DNA of 64,000 nucleotides. It comes from Kamptonema formosum PCC 10802. Its GTDB lineage: Bacteria > Cyanobacteriota > Cyanobacteriia > Cyanobacteriales > Oscillatoriaceae. Location of the stretch: the NCBI RefSeq assembly GCF_000332335.1, contig NZ_KB235948.1, positions 6,173,215 to 6,237,214 on the forward strand, read 5' to 3'. The translations under genes and the position numbers were made by a program. This document shows positions 1-8,721 of this stretch, one piece after another (the stretch's first letter is position 1; each line of letters starts with the position of its first letter). The notes under the pieces are model-generated. The model did not search any database. It saw only the letters and a program-made list of their open reading frames with translations, and was not told the DNA's origin.

Positions 1-3000
1 AACGTGGAAAGCGTTGATGGGCCGAGGGCCGGCAGTAATATTGGGATTATTAAAGATCCGCTCGGCCCCGCACCGCAATTGGTGGCGGCCACCCGGCCCA
101 TTCCGAAGGGACTCACCACTGACTTGGTGCTTTCAAGTGATGAAAAATACCTGACGGTTTCTTATCCAGGGCTGCAATTGCAGTCTTCTTCTCCTGAGCA
201 AAAGGGCGCTAGTTTTATTTATGATGTTGAGGAGATTATAAAGGCTGTTGAGAATCCGGGCAATTACTGGCTGGATAGCTACAGCAGGGGGGCAGGTAGC
301 ATTGCTTTTAATGCGAGCAGTAAGCGTGCGGCTACGGCAAGGGATTTGCTTTTCGTGCCGGTGGATGACATCAATCCGGATATTAGTGTGGCTGCGGACT
401 ACGAGATTATCGGAGGGAACTGGGTGAATCAGTTCACTTTTGGTGTGCCGCAGGATAGCAATCGCGCTCCTATTGGGATGGTGAGTCCTAAGGGTTTGAC
501 TGTAGCGTCAGCGAGAGACTGGGTGGATTTGGTGAGTCCGGGTGCCGGTGGCAGTACAGATGACCTCACTCCTACGTTTGAGTGGAAGTTTAAAGATGAC
601 AGTACCCAGTGCGGTATTCCCAATCTGTCTCCTCAAGATATTAGTGAGGTGAATTTGTATGTGAGCGTGTTCCCCAAAGATCAGGGATTGTTGCCGAAGG
701 ACAGGTGGGAGGGATTGGGGAATGTGACACCGGGACGGGATTACAATCCCAACCGCGTCCTCACAGCGACATGGAAGAATGGTGTGTGGACTTGGAAGGG
801 GGGCAGTACAAGTGGTGACTTTGATGAGTTTACGCTTCCTGATGAGCGGATATTGACTGCCGGTCAGACTTACCACTGGGCTGTGGAAGCTGTGACGGCT
901 CAAGGAGACAGAAAAATTGTCACGGATAAGTTTAAAACTTTGCTTCCCCAACCGGCTGCTGGGAGCAATACGTTCAGTAGCGTGACTGTGTTGTCTCGCG
1001 GTCTAGAGCTAAAAGACAAAGAGACTGACAGTCAATTCGAGGCAATGGCCAAGCACATCGCTGAGACGGGTGAAGGCTTGGTCATGCACTATGATTATAC
1101 AAATGGTAAATGGTACAGGAAAACTGGTACTGGAGAGGATTACAGCGTGCCATCAGACAAATATGGCAAACCGCTGGTACTAATTCCAGGATGGGATAAG
1201 CGGGAAAGTAAGGCTTGGAATGCGGGCTTTGCTGAAGCCGCAGCAGACAGACTCTTCGCTTCCCTTGTGCAATTGGATCAGTTACTTGGAGGTCGTGTGG
1301 GAAATGGAAAACAGCTTTACGATCCACAAAATAAACTCATTCGCACTCAGGGAGCTGTCTTCAACTCCCCGCTACACTTGATTGGCTTTGGTCAGGGCGC
1401 AACAATCAATAGCGAGCTCGCTCAGCGTCTGGGGACATTTTTCCCCAATGCCGGTGGCACTCCCAATATAGATGGCTCTCCTGATCCCAAACGCGAGCTG
1501 CAAATGACGATGATCGACGCCTTTGACCCCGAGCAGACTGCATTTACCAACATTGAGAAACTTTATGATCCCAAATTGCAAATTTGGGAAAATGTTACCT
1601 GGGCGGACAACTACTATCAGAAGGCCACTTTTGAGTCTGATAAAATTTCCTCTGGGCTTTCTATCCCCCAATCGGACTTGAACATCTTCCTTGGTGACAA
1701 AACCAACCCCCAAACCCGTACTGGTTTTACTAAATCATTTAGCTCTCACAATCGTGCTTTGGGCTGGTATTCCGGAAGTGCCGATCTCAGCCAGGTTACA
1801 TTCCCCTCGGTAGGAAAAGACGAAAATGAGGTAATTTATCGCCGACTTGGAGATTTGGAGTTAGACGCTTATGGTCAACCGAAAACACCGACGTGGTACA
1901 CGCCCGACTATAAAAACACTCCATTCGAGCATGGGGATGCGAAAGCTCCTTGGGAGGGTGTTGGCACAGGTTGGTTTTATTCCGTTTTGGGCGGTGGCTA
2001 CAGTAAAGACAACAGTAAAAACTTGCGCCCGCTCCAGAATTATAATATGCCTCGCACTCCAGTCAGTTACGATAACACCAACACAGATAATAAGGATAGA
2101 GGCGACAAAATGCGGGGTGACTATGCGGTTCCCACTCTCTTTAACGGCAACTTTGACGCTATCTCTTCTCTGGCTGGTTCGCTACCCATTCCGGGCTGGT
2201 CTTTTCAAAATCAATTTGCCACTCAAAAAATTCTAACTGCTTTTAAAACAGACCCTCAAAACTTTGTACTTAAATTGGGAGGAGATACAGCCAACACAAA
2301 GATCACGCACAATCCTTTTGTTGTGCCTGAATGGGGGGATTTACGATTTAACCTCAGCGTGCCTTCTGATTCTGTAGGGGGAGAGGGAAAACTTAAAGTA
2401 TCTTTAAACCCGCTGAATTCAGCAGATGGACTTGAATTCAGCGAAACAATTTCTTTGAAACCAGCACAGGGAAAAATAAGCTCTTACAGGGACGACCGAT
2501 ATAAGATTGGTTATGGAGCGGGTGCGGGCAAATTTGAAACGTTTAACATCGATATACCAGAATATCTGCGAGGCAAGCCAGCAACGCTTACATTTAAACT
2601 AGAAGACCAGTCCGGATATAAATCAGCGGTTTACTTAGATGATGTCTTCTTTAAAAGCGAGCTGTTCAAGTGGGGCAACCCAACTGAAGCAAGACCGCAT
2701 AGGGACAATGGAAATAAAAAAGAGGGGGTCTATGACAGCAACTACTTAATAGAAAAGCCACAGTATGTCCTGTCTTACAACAGCCATAAAAATACTCCCA
2801 ACTGGGTAAGTTGGCAAGTGAACAAGTCATGGCTCACTGAGCAGAAGTTCAACAGGCCAAACTTTATAACCGATCCAGAACTTGATGAAACTGGTTTTTT
2901 CCCAGTTGAACACACGGATTACCAAGAGGATAAAACTTTGTTACCTGATGGTTATTTCCTGATACGAGGTCATATGAGTGCTGCAGAGGATAGAACCCGG

Positions 3001-3510
3001 AGTCAAAAGGATTTCGTTGCCACTTTCCTGACATCGAATATCCTGCCCCACCACGAAAAAAACAATGGCAGTGTTTGGAAAGGTCTAGAAAATTCTTTAA
3101 GAAAAGAGGCTAAAGCAAATCAAGACTTTTACATCATCGCAGGTGGATATGGAACAAAGAAGTACGATGACTATCCGGGCTATCCAGGATATATTGACGT
3201 CAATCCTGATGACCCGAACATCCCAACAATTAATGTTCCTTCCCATGTTTGGAAAGTCGTTGTCAGGCGCAACTTGGGAGATCCTCTGAATAAAGCTACA
3301 GACGCTTTTGCCGTTATTCTGCCCAATAGAAATATGGTGGGAGAAGACTGGACAAAATACAAGTATTCTATTAACCAGCTTGAAAGTCTCCTCAATAATA
3401 ATCGCGGGCCGCACGAGCCTGAGTATAACTTTTTGTCCGAATTAGAGGAAAATCGCAGAAAAGAACTGAAAGAACGAAACAAAAACTCCAACCCACTTCC
3501 TCTAGGTTGA
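1..3510 (+). CDS. large secreted-type protein, 5' end missing
   Basis: The frame is open from the first base and no convincing start is visible, so this is the C-terminal 1,169 residues of a longer protein. Roughly residues 160-310 look like a fibronectin-III/cadherin-like beta region. Residues 385-600 resemble an alpha/beta hydrolase: a strand ending LVLIPGWD, then an elbow reading GFGQG (residues 461-465), where the usual GxSxG serine is a glycine, then FNSPLH and SSHNRALGWYSG. The C-terminal part (750-1168) contains a beta-rich, carbohydrate-binding-like segment and a hydrophilic tail. No membrane helix is visible. The role is unknown; extracellular location is inferred from composition only. 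Confidence 0.6.
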   Translation, partial: NVESVDGPRAGSNIGIIKDPLGPAPQLVAATRPIPKGLTTDLVLSSDEKYLTVSYPGLQLQSSSPEQKGASFIYDVEEIIKAVENPGNYWLDSYSRGAGSIAFNASSKRAATARDLLFVPVDDINPDISVAADYEIIGGNWVNQFTFGVPQDSNRAPIGMVSPKGLTVASARDWVDLVSPGAGGSTDDLTPTFEWKFKDDSTQCGIPNLSPQDISEVNLYVSVFPKDQGLLPKDRWEGLGNVTPGRDYNPNRVLTATWKNGVWTWKGGSTSGDFDEFTLPDERILTAGQTYHWAVEAVTAQGDRKIVTDKFKTLLPQPAAGSNTFSSVTVLSRGLELKDKETDSQFEAMAKHIAETGEGLVMHYDYTNGKWYRKTGTGEDYSVPSDKYGKPLVLIPGWDKRESKAWNAGFAEAAADRLFASLVQLDQLLGGRVGNGKQLYDPQNKLIRTQGAVFNSPLHLIGFGQGATINSELAQRLGTFFPNAGGTPNIDGSPDPKRELQMTMIDAFDPEQTAFTNIEKLYDPKLQIWENVTWADNYYQKATFESDKISSGLSIPQSDLNIFLGDKTNPQTRTGFTKSFSSHNRALGWYSGSADLSQVTFPSVGKDENEVIYRRLGDLELDAYGQPKTPTWYTPDYKNTPFEHGDAKAPWEGVGTGWFYSVLGGGYSKDNSKNLRPLQNYNMPRTPVSYDNTNTDNKDRGDKMRGDYAVPTLFNGNFDAISSLAGSLPIPGWSFQNQFATQKILTAFKTDPQNFVLKLGGDTANTKITHNPFVVPEWGDLRFNLSVPSDSVGGEGKLKVSLNPLNSADGLEFSETISLKPAQGKISSYRDDRYKIGYGAGAGKFETFNIDIPEYLRGKPATLTFKLEDQSGYKSAVYLDDVFFKSELFKWGNPTEARPHRDNGNKKEGVYDSNYLIEKPQYVLSYNSHKNTPNWVSWQVNKSWLTEQKFNRPNFITDPELDETGFFPVEHTDYQEDKTLLPDGYFLIRGHMSAAEDRTRSQKDFVATFLTSNILPHHEKNNGSVWKGLENSLRKEAKANQDFYIIAGGYGTKKYDDYPGYPGYIDVNPDDPNIPTINVPSHVWKVVVRRNLGDPLNKATDAFAVILPNRNMVGEDWTKYKYSINQLESLLNNNRGPHEPEYNFLSELEENRRKELKERNKNSNPLPLG

Positions 3511-3560
3511 GACGGACAGGACTTACGCAAATTTTAAGCTCAGACACGACTGGTAGTATC

Positions 3561-3581
3561 AGGGCAGGCATGGCCTGCCCT
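3561..3581. repeat. palindrome between convergent genes
   Basis: A perfect 9-bp inverted repeat (AGGGCAGGC / GCCTGCCCT) with a 3-nt loop lies between the converging large gene and the first pentapeptide gene. It belongs to the same GCAGGC/GCCTGC palindrome family seen elsewhere in the window. It could terminate either transcript, but there is no T-tract. Confidence 0.55.
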
Positions 3582-3614
3582 AGATAGATATTCTTTGGTT
3601 AAATCCTGACGGAA

Positions 3615-4205
3615 TTACTGTGGGTATACCCCATACCAGCCCTTACCATTCCTTATATTTCCATCTGGCATGATAGTGTTCTGAAACGACACTTTTCTAA
3701 ATTCTACACCCTCCAAGTTCGCTCCCGTCAAATTAGCTTCACGCAAGCTAATGCTTTCCAGAACGGTATTGCTCAAATTAGCTCCGGTCAAGTCCGAACC
3801 ATTGAATCTAGTATCTCCCAGTTGGGCACCACTTAGGTTGGCACCCCTGAGATTGACACGGTAGAAACCAGCCTCCCGCAAGTCAGCACCACTGAGGTTG
3901 GCACCGCTGAGATTGGCATCATCAAGACCGGATTGCCACAGGTCGGCTCCCACCAAGTTGGCTCCACTCAGGTTGGCTTTATTCAGGCACATCTCATCCA
4001 TCCTAGCCCCACTCAAGTCAGCACCACTAAAGTCGGTTCCAATCAGATACACACAATTGAATTTAGCTTCTCTAAAGTTGGCCCCGCTCAGGTTGCAGCC
4101 ACTCAAATCTTCTTCGCTATACCCAATTATGAGGCCGGCAAAATTCCTTTCTCCCTCGGCGTAAAGTTCCAGCAACTCTTCAACAGAAATCCTTTTCCCC
4201 TTCAT
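3615..4205 (-). CDS. pentapeptide-repeat protein (one unit)
   Basis: About 196 residues. The N-terminal header EELLELYAEGERNFAG is followed by about 20 pentapeptides of A(D/N)LSG type (for example ANLSGANLVGADLW), predicted to form a right-handed quadrilateral beta-helix. It ends with NTIMPDGNIRNG. The ATG at 4205 is preferred over the adjacent GTG because GGGAG lies 7 nt upstream. Pentapeptide proteins are often DNA mimics or scaffolds, but nothing here fixes a role. It is first in a same-strand cluster of related genes, separated from the next by about 100 bp. Confidence 0.85.
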   Translation of the reverse strand: MKGKRISVEELLELYAEGERNFAGLIIGYSEEDLSGCNLSGANFREAKFNCVYLIGTDFSGADLSGARMDEMCLNKANLSGANLVGADLWQSGLDDANLSGANLSGADLREAGFYRVNLRGANLSGAQLGDTRFNGSDLTGANLSNTVLESISLREANLTGANLEGVEFRKVSFQNTIMPDGNIRNGKGWYGVYPQ

Positions 4206-4304
4206 CACTCTTCTCCCAATCTGATCGCGCTCTTAATTCTACCACCCTTGTCTGGAAAAAACGGGTATGGAGTGGCGCTCTTCAGGCAGATAGAGAACCT
4301 GGTT

Positions 4305-5270
4305 TCAATGGAAACAGGTGGGTTCAACGATAACGCTCCCATCTGGCATAGTAGTATTGCGAAAAAATGAACCCATCAAGACACCCAGAGAGCTTATACC
4401 AGCACCAGTCAGGTCAGCGCCGGTGAAATCAATACCATTCATCTCGGCTCTGTCAAGGCAGGCACCTCTCAAGTTGGCATAGCTCAAGTCGGCACCATTC
4501 ATGCAGGCACCAGTGAGATTAGCACCGCTCAAGTCCGCCCCCCTGAAATTGACATGGATCAATACGGAGTTTTCAAGGCAAGCCCCACTCAAGTTGGCAT
4601 CGATAAGATAAGCATTAGGCATGATAATGTTACGCAGGTCGGCACCCACTAAGCAGGATCGACTCACAACTATTCCATGATATTTTCTTTGGCCAGCCGC
4701 ATAACGTTTGAGAAGTTTTTGAGAGTCAACCACTCTAATAGGATCATTTTCAACCTTTCCGTTTGGCAGGATGGTATTGCAGAAAATGGCATCTTCCTGA
4801 ATGATGTCCTTTAGAGAGGCACCGCGCAGGTTCGTATCTGTCAAGTTGGCACGAGTCAGATCGGCAGCCGTCAAGTTAGCATTTCTCAAATTAGCACCCA
4901 CCAAGCAGGATCTGCGCAACTGAGCGCTAGTCATATTGACATCCCTCAAATTAGCATTCATTAAGCAGGCGCTACTCAAGTTAGCCTCTTGCAGATTAGC
5001 ACCCATTAAGCAAGCATGGCTGAGATTGCTCCCCAGCAAAATAGCGCAGTGCAGGTTAGACCCACTCAAGTTGATGTAAGTCAGGTCAGCATCATTTAGA
5101 AAGATTCCTTTCAAATCAAGCCCGGAAAAATCTCTCTCCCCCGCTCTGTATTTTTTGATCAAGTTATAACCGTTCATCTCCCCCTCACACTCATATATCG
5201 GTTGGAGTGGAAGGCTTCCTTCTTCGATTGGCTCGAAAGATTCTTCTTCCAGAAAGCTTTCACCGCTCAT
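4305..5270 (-). CDS. pentapeptide-repeat protein, two fused units
   Basis: 321 residues with two copies of the module seen singly in its neighbours. Header 1 (LIKKYRAGERDFSG, near residue 36) is followed by pentapeptides ending FCNTILPNGKVEND. Header 2 (LLKRYAAGQRKYHG, near residue 184) is followed by a second repeat block ending FRNTTMPDGS. Many pentapeptides have Cys at a variable position (SCLVGADLRN, ACLMGANL). An alternative start is the ATG at 5177, directly before header 1. The fused architecture suggests that two ancestral genes merged by loss of a stop. Function unknown. Confidence 0.85.
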   Translation of the reverse strand: MSGESFLEEESFEPIEEGSLPLQPIYECEGEMNGYNLIKKYRAGERDFSGLDLKGIFLNDADLTYINLSGSNLHCAILLGSNLSHACLMGANLQEANLSSACLMNANLRDVNMTSAQLRRSCLVGANLRNANLTAADLTRANLTDTNLRGASLKDIIQEDAIFCNTILPNGKVENDPIRVVDSQKLLKRYAAGQRKYHGIVVSRSCLVGADLRNIIMPNAYLIDANLSGACLENSVLIHVNFRGADLSGANLTGACMNGADLSYANLRGACLDRAEMNGIDFTGADLTGAGISSLGVLMGSFFRNTTMPDGSVIVEPTCFH

Positions 5271-5415
5271 AATTCAACTATACCTTCTATCTGTACAATC
5301 AAACTTGCGTTTTAACGCAATTAAACTTTACATCTGAACCGGCAGTTTTTCAGCCTCCATGACTTGACTCCTGAATCTCTATACACTCTTAACTCTAGCC
5401 AGTCGAATAAACTCG

Positions 5416-6039
5416 CTATTCCTCGCTTACTTTGCCGTAATTTGACTCACAATGATCGTTCCTGATCCTTCCATCTGGCATGGTAGTGTTGCAAAAAAAT
5501 GCACCCTCTATTCTGTTCATATCAGCGCCCTCCAAATAAATGATTGCTTCACTCAAATCTACATCCGTTAAATTGGCTTGCTGTAGGGAGCATTCCTCTA
5601 TATTGGTATCTCTCAAAGACGCGCCGGTTAAGTTGACTTCGCAGAGAGAAGTTTGCCCCAGATTAGCTTCACTTAAATCCGCCTCACTCAAGTCCGCCCC
5701 ACTGAGATTGGCCTCACATATACTAGCTCCAATCAAGTCAGCTCCACTTAGATTGGCATATTCCAAGTCAGTGCAATCCAAGTTGCTCCCCCTCAGATCG
5801 GCTCCACTTAGGTCAGCTCTGCCCAGTCTGGCATAGAACAGGTTAGCATTGCTCAAGTCTGCACCGGCAAGGTTAGCTTCACTCAGCTTGGCATCGGACA
5901 ATTGGGCACCACTCAAGTTGGTATTGCTCAAGTTGATACACCTTAAGTCAACGTTTTCCAGCTCGCTCCCACTCAAATCAACTCCAGCAAAATCTCTTTC
6001 ACCGGCAGCGTACCGCCTGAGCAACTCTTCTCTGTCCAT
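5416..6039 (-). CDS. pentapeptide-repeat protein (one unit)
   Basis: About 207 residues from the ATG at 6039, chosen because a G-rich ribosome site (GAGGGGGG) precedes it and the header MDREELLRRYAAGERDFAG follows at once, as in its neighbours; the frame stays open to an ATG at 6111. About 25 pentapeptides (GADLSEADLSEANLG and similar) give a predicted beta-helix. It ends with the shared signature FCNTTMPDGRIRND. It lies 145 bp upstream of the two-unit gene on the same strand. Confidence 0.83.
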   Translation of the reverse strand: MDREELLRRYAAGERDFAGVDLSGSELENVDLRCINLSNTNLSGAQLSDAKLSEANLAGADLSNANLFYARLGRADLSGADLRGSNLDCTDLEYANLSGADLIGASICEANLSGADLSEADLSEANLGQTSLCEVNLTGASLRDTNIEECSLQQANLTDVDLSEAIIYLEGADMNRIEGAFFCNTTMPDGRIRNDHCESNYGKVSEE

Positions 6040-6124
6040 AACCCCCCTCTCGAATCCGCTCACACCTTCAATAATAGCGCAATCGCATTTAAGGTGCGGG
6101 AGGTGGGCCATACCAGAAATCCTA

Positions 6125-6285
6125 TCAATAGGGAAAGACGTCCATTTTAGCCTCCCTCCAATCTACCCCAGTCAAATCGGCTTTATTAAGCGAGTGATTA
6201 TTGCCCAACAAGACTCAAATCAATCCCACTAAAATCTCTCTCTCCCGCCGCGTAACGCGCCAGCAACTCTTGAGCGTCCAGAACT
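6125..6285 (-). pseudogene. remnant of a pentapeptide-repeat gene
   Basis: On the minus strand the header LDAQELLARYAAGERDFSG is followed by IDLSLVGQ and a stop. Shifting the frame by one base restores HSLNKADLTGVDWREAKMD, which is pentapeptide-like, before another stop at 6125-6127. This is the same header as in the three intact neighbours, so a fourth gene has decayed through a frameshift and loss of most repeats. Confidence 0.75.
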
Positions 6286-6403
6286 CTTCTCCTAAATTTA
6301 TTACCCCTCACTAATAGCGCCAATTTTAAGCCATCGCCTTGTTCAGCCTTAAAATAATGCGAAACTCCTTTTACTTGAGTGATTAACCGTATATAGGTAA
6401 AGT

Positions 6404-7243
6404 CTAATTCTTAGAGCGCGGGTCTAGGGCGTCGCGCAGACCGTCGCCCAAGAGGTTAAACGCTAGAACACTCATCGTAATCGCTAAACCGGGAAACAGG
6501 GTTGTCCAGGGGGAGGAGAGAGAGTAGCCGCCTTTGAAGGCGTCGGCGAGCATGGTTCCGAGTTCTGGGGTGGGGGGTTGGGCTCCGAGTCCCAAGAATC
6601 CCAAACCGGCAGCTTCCAGGGTGGCGGTGCCGGTGGAGAGGGTGGCCTGGACGACAAGCGGGCCGAGAGTGGCCGGCAGGATGTGGCGCAACAGGATGCG
6701 TGCCGGTGAGGCTCCGAGGGCTTTCGCCGCCATAACGAATTCCCGCTCTCTGAGGGACAGTGCCATGCTGCGGGTGAGCCGGATGTAAATGGGGATTTGC
6801 ACGAGTCCCACTGCTAGCATAACGCCTTGCAGGCTGGGGCCGGTGACGGTGACGACGGCGATGGCCAGGAGAATGGAGGGAAAAGCCAAGAGGATGTCTG
6901 TCAGCCAGCCAATCAAGGTTTCCACCGGCCCCCGAAAATAGCCGGCAATCAGCCCCAAAAGCACGCCGGCAGCCATTCCCAGCCCCACGGACACTCCACC
7001 CGCGCTGAGAGAGGTGCGCATCCCGTACCACACCAGCACCAAAATATCCCGCCCCAGTCCGTCAGTGCCCAACCAGTGCTGGGCGCTGGGGGGTTTCAGC
7101 CGCGCCAAATAGTCCCGGTCAGTGGCGGGATCGTAGGGGTGGAGCATCGGGGCTAGGAGTGCCAGCAGCACCAGGGCGACGGTGAGGGCGAAGCCAATTT
7201 TCCCGGAAGTGGACTGCCAAAATCGCTGGAAAGAGTTTTGCAC
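6404..7243 (-). CDS. peptide/nickel-type ABC transporter permease (DppC/OppC family)
   Basis: 279 residues with a GTG start. After one N-terminal helix comes the family signature HPYDPATDRD...LGTDGLGRDIL, then about five transmembrane helices. The EAA-type loop contains AKALGASPARILLRHILPA, which docks the ATPase subunit. It is the second permease of a receptor-permease-permease set transcribed leftward, but a 356-bp repeat-rich gap separates it from the dppB-like gene. No ATP-binding subunit is encoded in the window, so it must be supplied from elsewhere. Substrate (oligopeptide, dipeptide, nickel or glutathione) cannot be told. Confidence 0.9.
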   Translation of the reverse strand: MQNSFQRFWQSTSGKIGFALTVALVLLALLAPMLHPYDPATDRDYLARLKPPSAQHWLGTDGLGRDILVLVWYGMRTSLSAGGVSVGLGMAAGVLLGLIAGYFRGPVETLIGWLTDILLAFPSILLAIAVVTVTGPSLQGVMLAVGLVQIPIYIRLTRSMALSLREREFVMAAKALGASPARILLRHILPATLGPLVVQATLSTGTATLEAAGLGFLGLGAQPPTPELGTMLADAFKGGYSLSSPWTTLFPGLAITMSVLAFNLLGDGLRDALDPRSKN

Positions 7244-7599
7244 GAGTTGCTGTTAGTTTAGAGTTTTTTTTTAGTCCGCGAAGGCGGACTACCCAACGGG
7301 CAAGCCGCTTCGCGTCTACGTTTGTGTAGCCGCGATTTAAATGAGACTGTTGGCGTGCTTGATAGGGGGATCAGCCCCACCCCCAAGTTTCCTCGTTCCC
7401 AGCTCAAGCTGGGAGGAGGAAAAACCGCGCATATTGTGAGAGTCTCGCTCTACTCTTAGTCCGCGAAGGCGGACTTCGTTTGTGTAGCCGCGATTTCCAA
7501 TCGCCAGGAACCCCGGCTAATCGCCGAGGAACTAGCTGCAGGTCTAACCCCTCACGAATTCGCCAAAAGCATCTTTCAATCGCCCGGTATATGGGCAAT
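7244..7599. repeat. repeat-filled spacer with two copies of a dispersed repeat
   Basis: No gene seen. The palindrome AGTCCGCGAAGGCGGACT occurs at about 7273-7290 and 7458-7475. In the right copy it is followed at once by CGTTTGTGTAGCCGCGATTT. In the left copy the same tail starts at about 7319 after roughly 28 extra bases, so that copy is interrupted. The element lies inside the permease gene pair and lengthens the spacer. Confidence 0.7.
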
Positions 7600-8610
7600 T
7601 TACCGGTAGTGAATCCTCGGATCGAGGAAAGCATAGGAAATATCAACGATCAGGTTAATTAACACAAAGGTAACAGAGACGAACACCACACCGGCTTGCA
7701 CGACTGGATAGTCTCGCGCCAGAATTCCATCATAAATCCAGGAGCCGATTCCCGGCCATGAGAAGATAGTTTCAGTGAGGATAGCACCGGCGAGGAGGGT
7801 GCCGAACTGCAAACCAATAGTGGTGATCACCGGCAGCAGGGCGTTTTTCAGGGCGTGGATAAATATTATCCGGTATTCGGGAACGCCTTTGGCTCTCGCG
7901 GTGCGGATGTAGTCTTGGGAGAGAACTTCCAGCATGGCGCTGCGGGTGATCCGCGCTAGGATTGCCAGGGGAATCGTGCCCAGGGTGAGTGCCGGCAGTA
8001 CCAGGTGAGCGAGGGCGTCTTTGAGCGCGGCTGCGTCTAGCTTGAGCAGTGCGTCGAGTGCGTAAAAGCCGGTGAGTGGCTTGAAAGTGAAGGCTAAGTC
8101 AGCGCTCAGCCTTCCGCTGGCGGGGAGCCACTGCAGGTTGACCGCGAACAGGTAAATGAGCAGCAATCCTAACCAGTATACCGGCAGGGAGACTCCTATT
8201 AAAGAGCCGGTCATCAGCAGGTTGTCCAGCCAGCCGTTTTTGCGGACTGCGGCGAAAACCCCTGCCGGTATTCCCAGCAGCAGCGCGACGATCATTGCCG
8301 CAACGGACAGTTCAAAAGTAGCCGGCCACCTGTTTCGGATTTCCTCGGCGATGGGAATTCCGCTGATGATGCTGGTGCCGAAATCTAAGCGAATCAGGTT
8401 TCCCAGAAAAGCGAAATACTGCACCGGCAGGGGCTGATTTAGACCTAATTGCTGCCGGAGGGCTGCAATCTGTTCGGGTGTGGCTCTTTCGCCAAGCAGC
8501 ACCACGGCTGGGTCCCCGGGGATCAGGTGCAAGAAGGTGAACACCAAAAGGGTGATTCCCAGAAGGACCGGCAGCAGGCTGAGCAGGCGTTGAGCGATGT
8601 ATTGCCACAT
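7600..8610 (-). CDS. peptide/nickel-type ABC transporter permease (DppB/OppB family)
   Basis: 336 residues with the family N-terminus (YIAQRLLSLLPVLLGITLLVF), the motif PGDPAVVLLGERATPEQI, and about six transmembrane helices. The cytoplasmic EAA-like loop is RTARAKGVPEYRIIFIHALKNA. It ends with SYAFLDPRIHYR, the canonical C-terminus of this family. It lies downstream of the receptor gene with a spacer of about 110 bp that holds a dispersed repeat, and is probably co-transcribed with it. Confidence 0.93.
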   Translation of the reverse strand: MWQYIAQRLLSLLPVLLGITLLVFTFLHLIPGDPAVVLLGERATPEQIAALRQQLGLNQPLPVQYFAFLGNLIRLDFGTSIISGIPIAEEIRNRWPATFELSVAAMIVALLLGIPAGVFAAVRKNGWLDNLLMTGSLIGVSLPVYWLGLLLIYLFAVNLQWLPASGRLSADLAFTFKPLTGFYALDALLKLDAAALKDALAHLVLPALTLGTIPLAILARITRSAMLEVLSQDYIRTARAKGVPEYRIIFIHALKNALLPVITTIGLQFGTLLAGAILTETIFSWPGIGSWIYDGILARDYPVVQAGVVFVSVTFVLINLIVDISYAFLDPRIHYR

Positions 8611-8633
8611 AAAGTTTGAGGGTTTATTTGATA

Positions 8634-8713
8634 AAACCGCAGATGAACGCAGAAGTAGATGGACGCCGATGAATTTTGCAAAAATCTGCGTTTATCTGCG
8701 TTTATCTGCGGTT
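8634..8713. repeat. dispersed inverted repeat (ACCGCAGATGAACGC type)
   Basis: The arms AAACCGCAGATGAACGCAGA and TCTGCGTTTATCTGCGGTT face each other across about 40 bp in the receptor-permease spacer. It is a non-coding dispersed element; it could fold in the polycistronic mRNA and uncouple receptor and permease expression. Confidence 0.55.
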
Positions 8714-8721
8714 AATATAGC

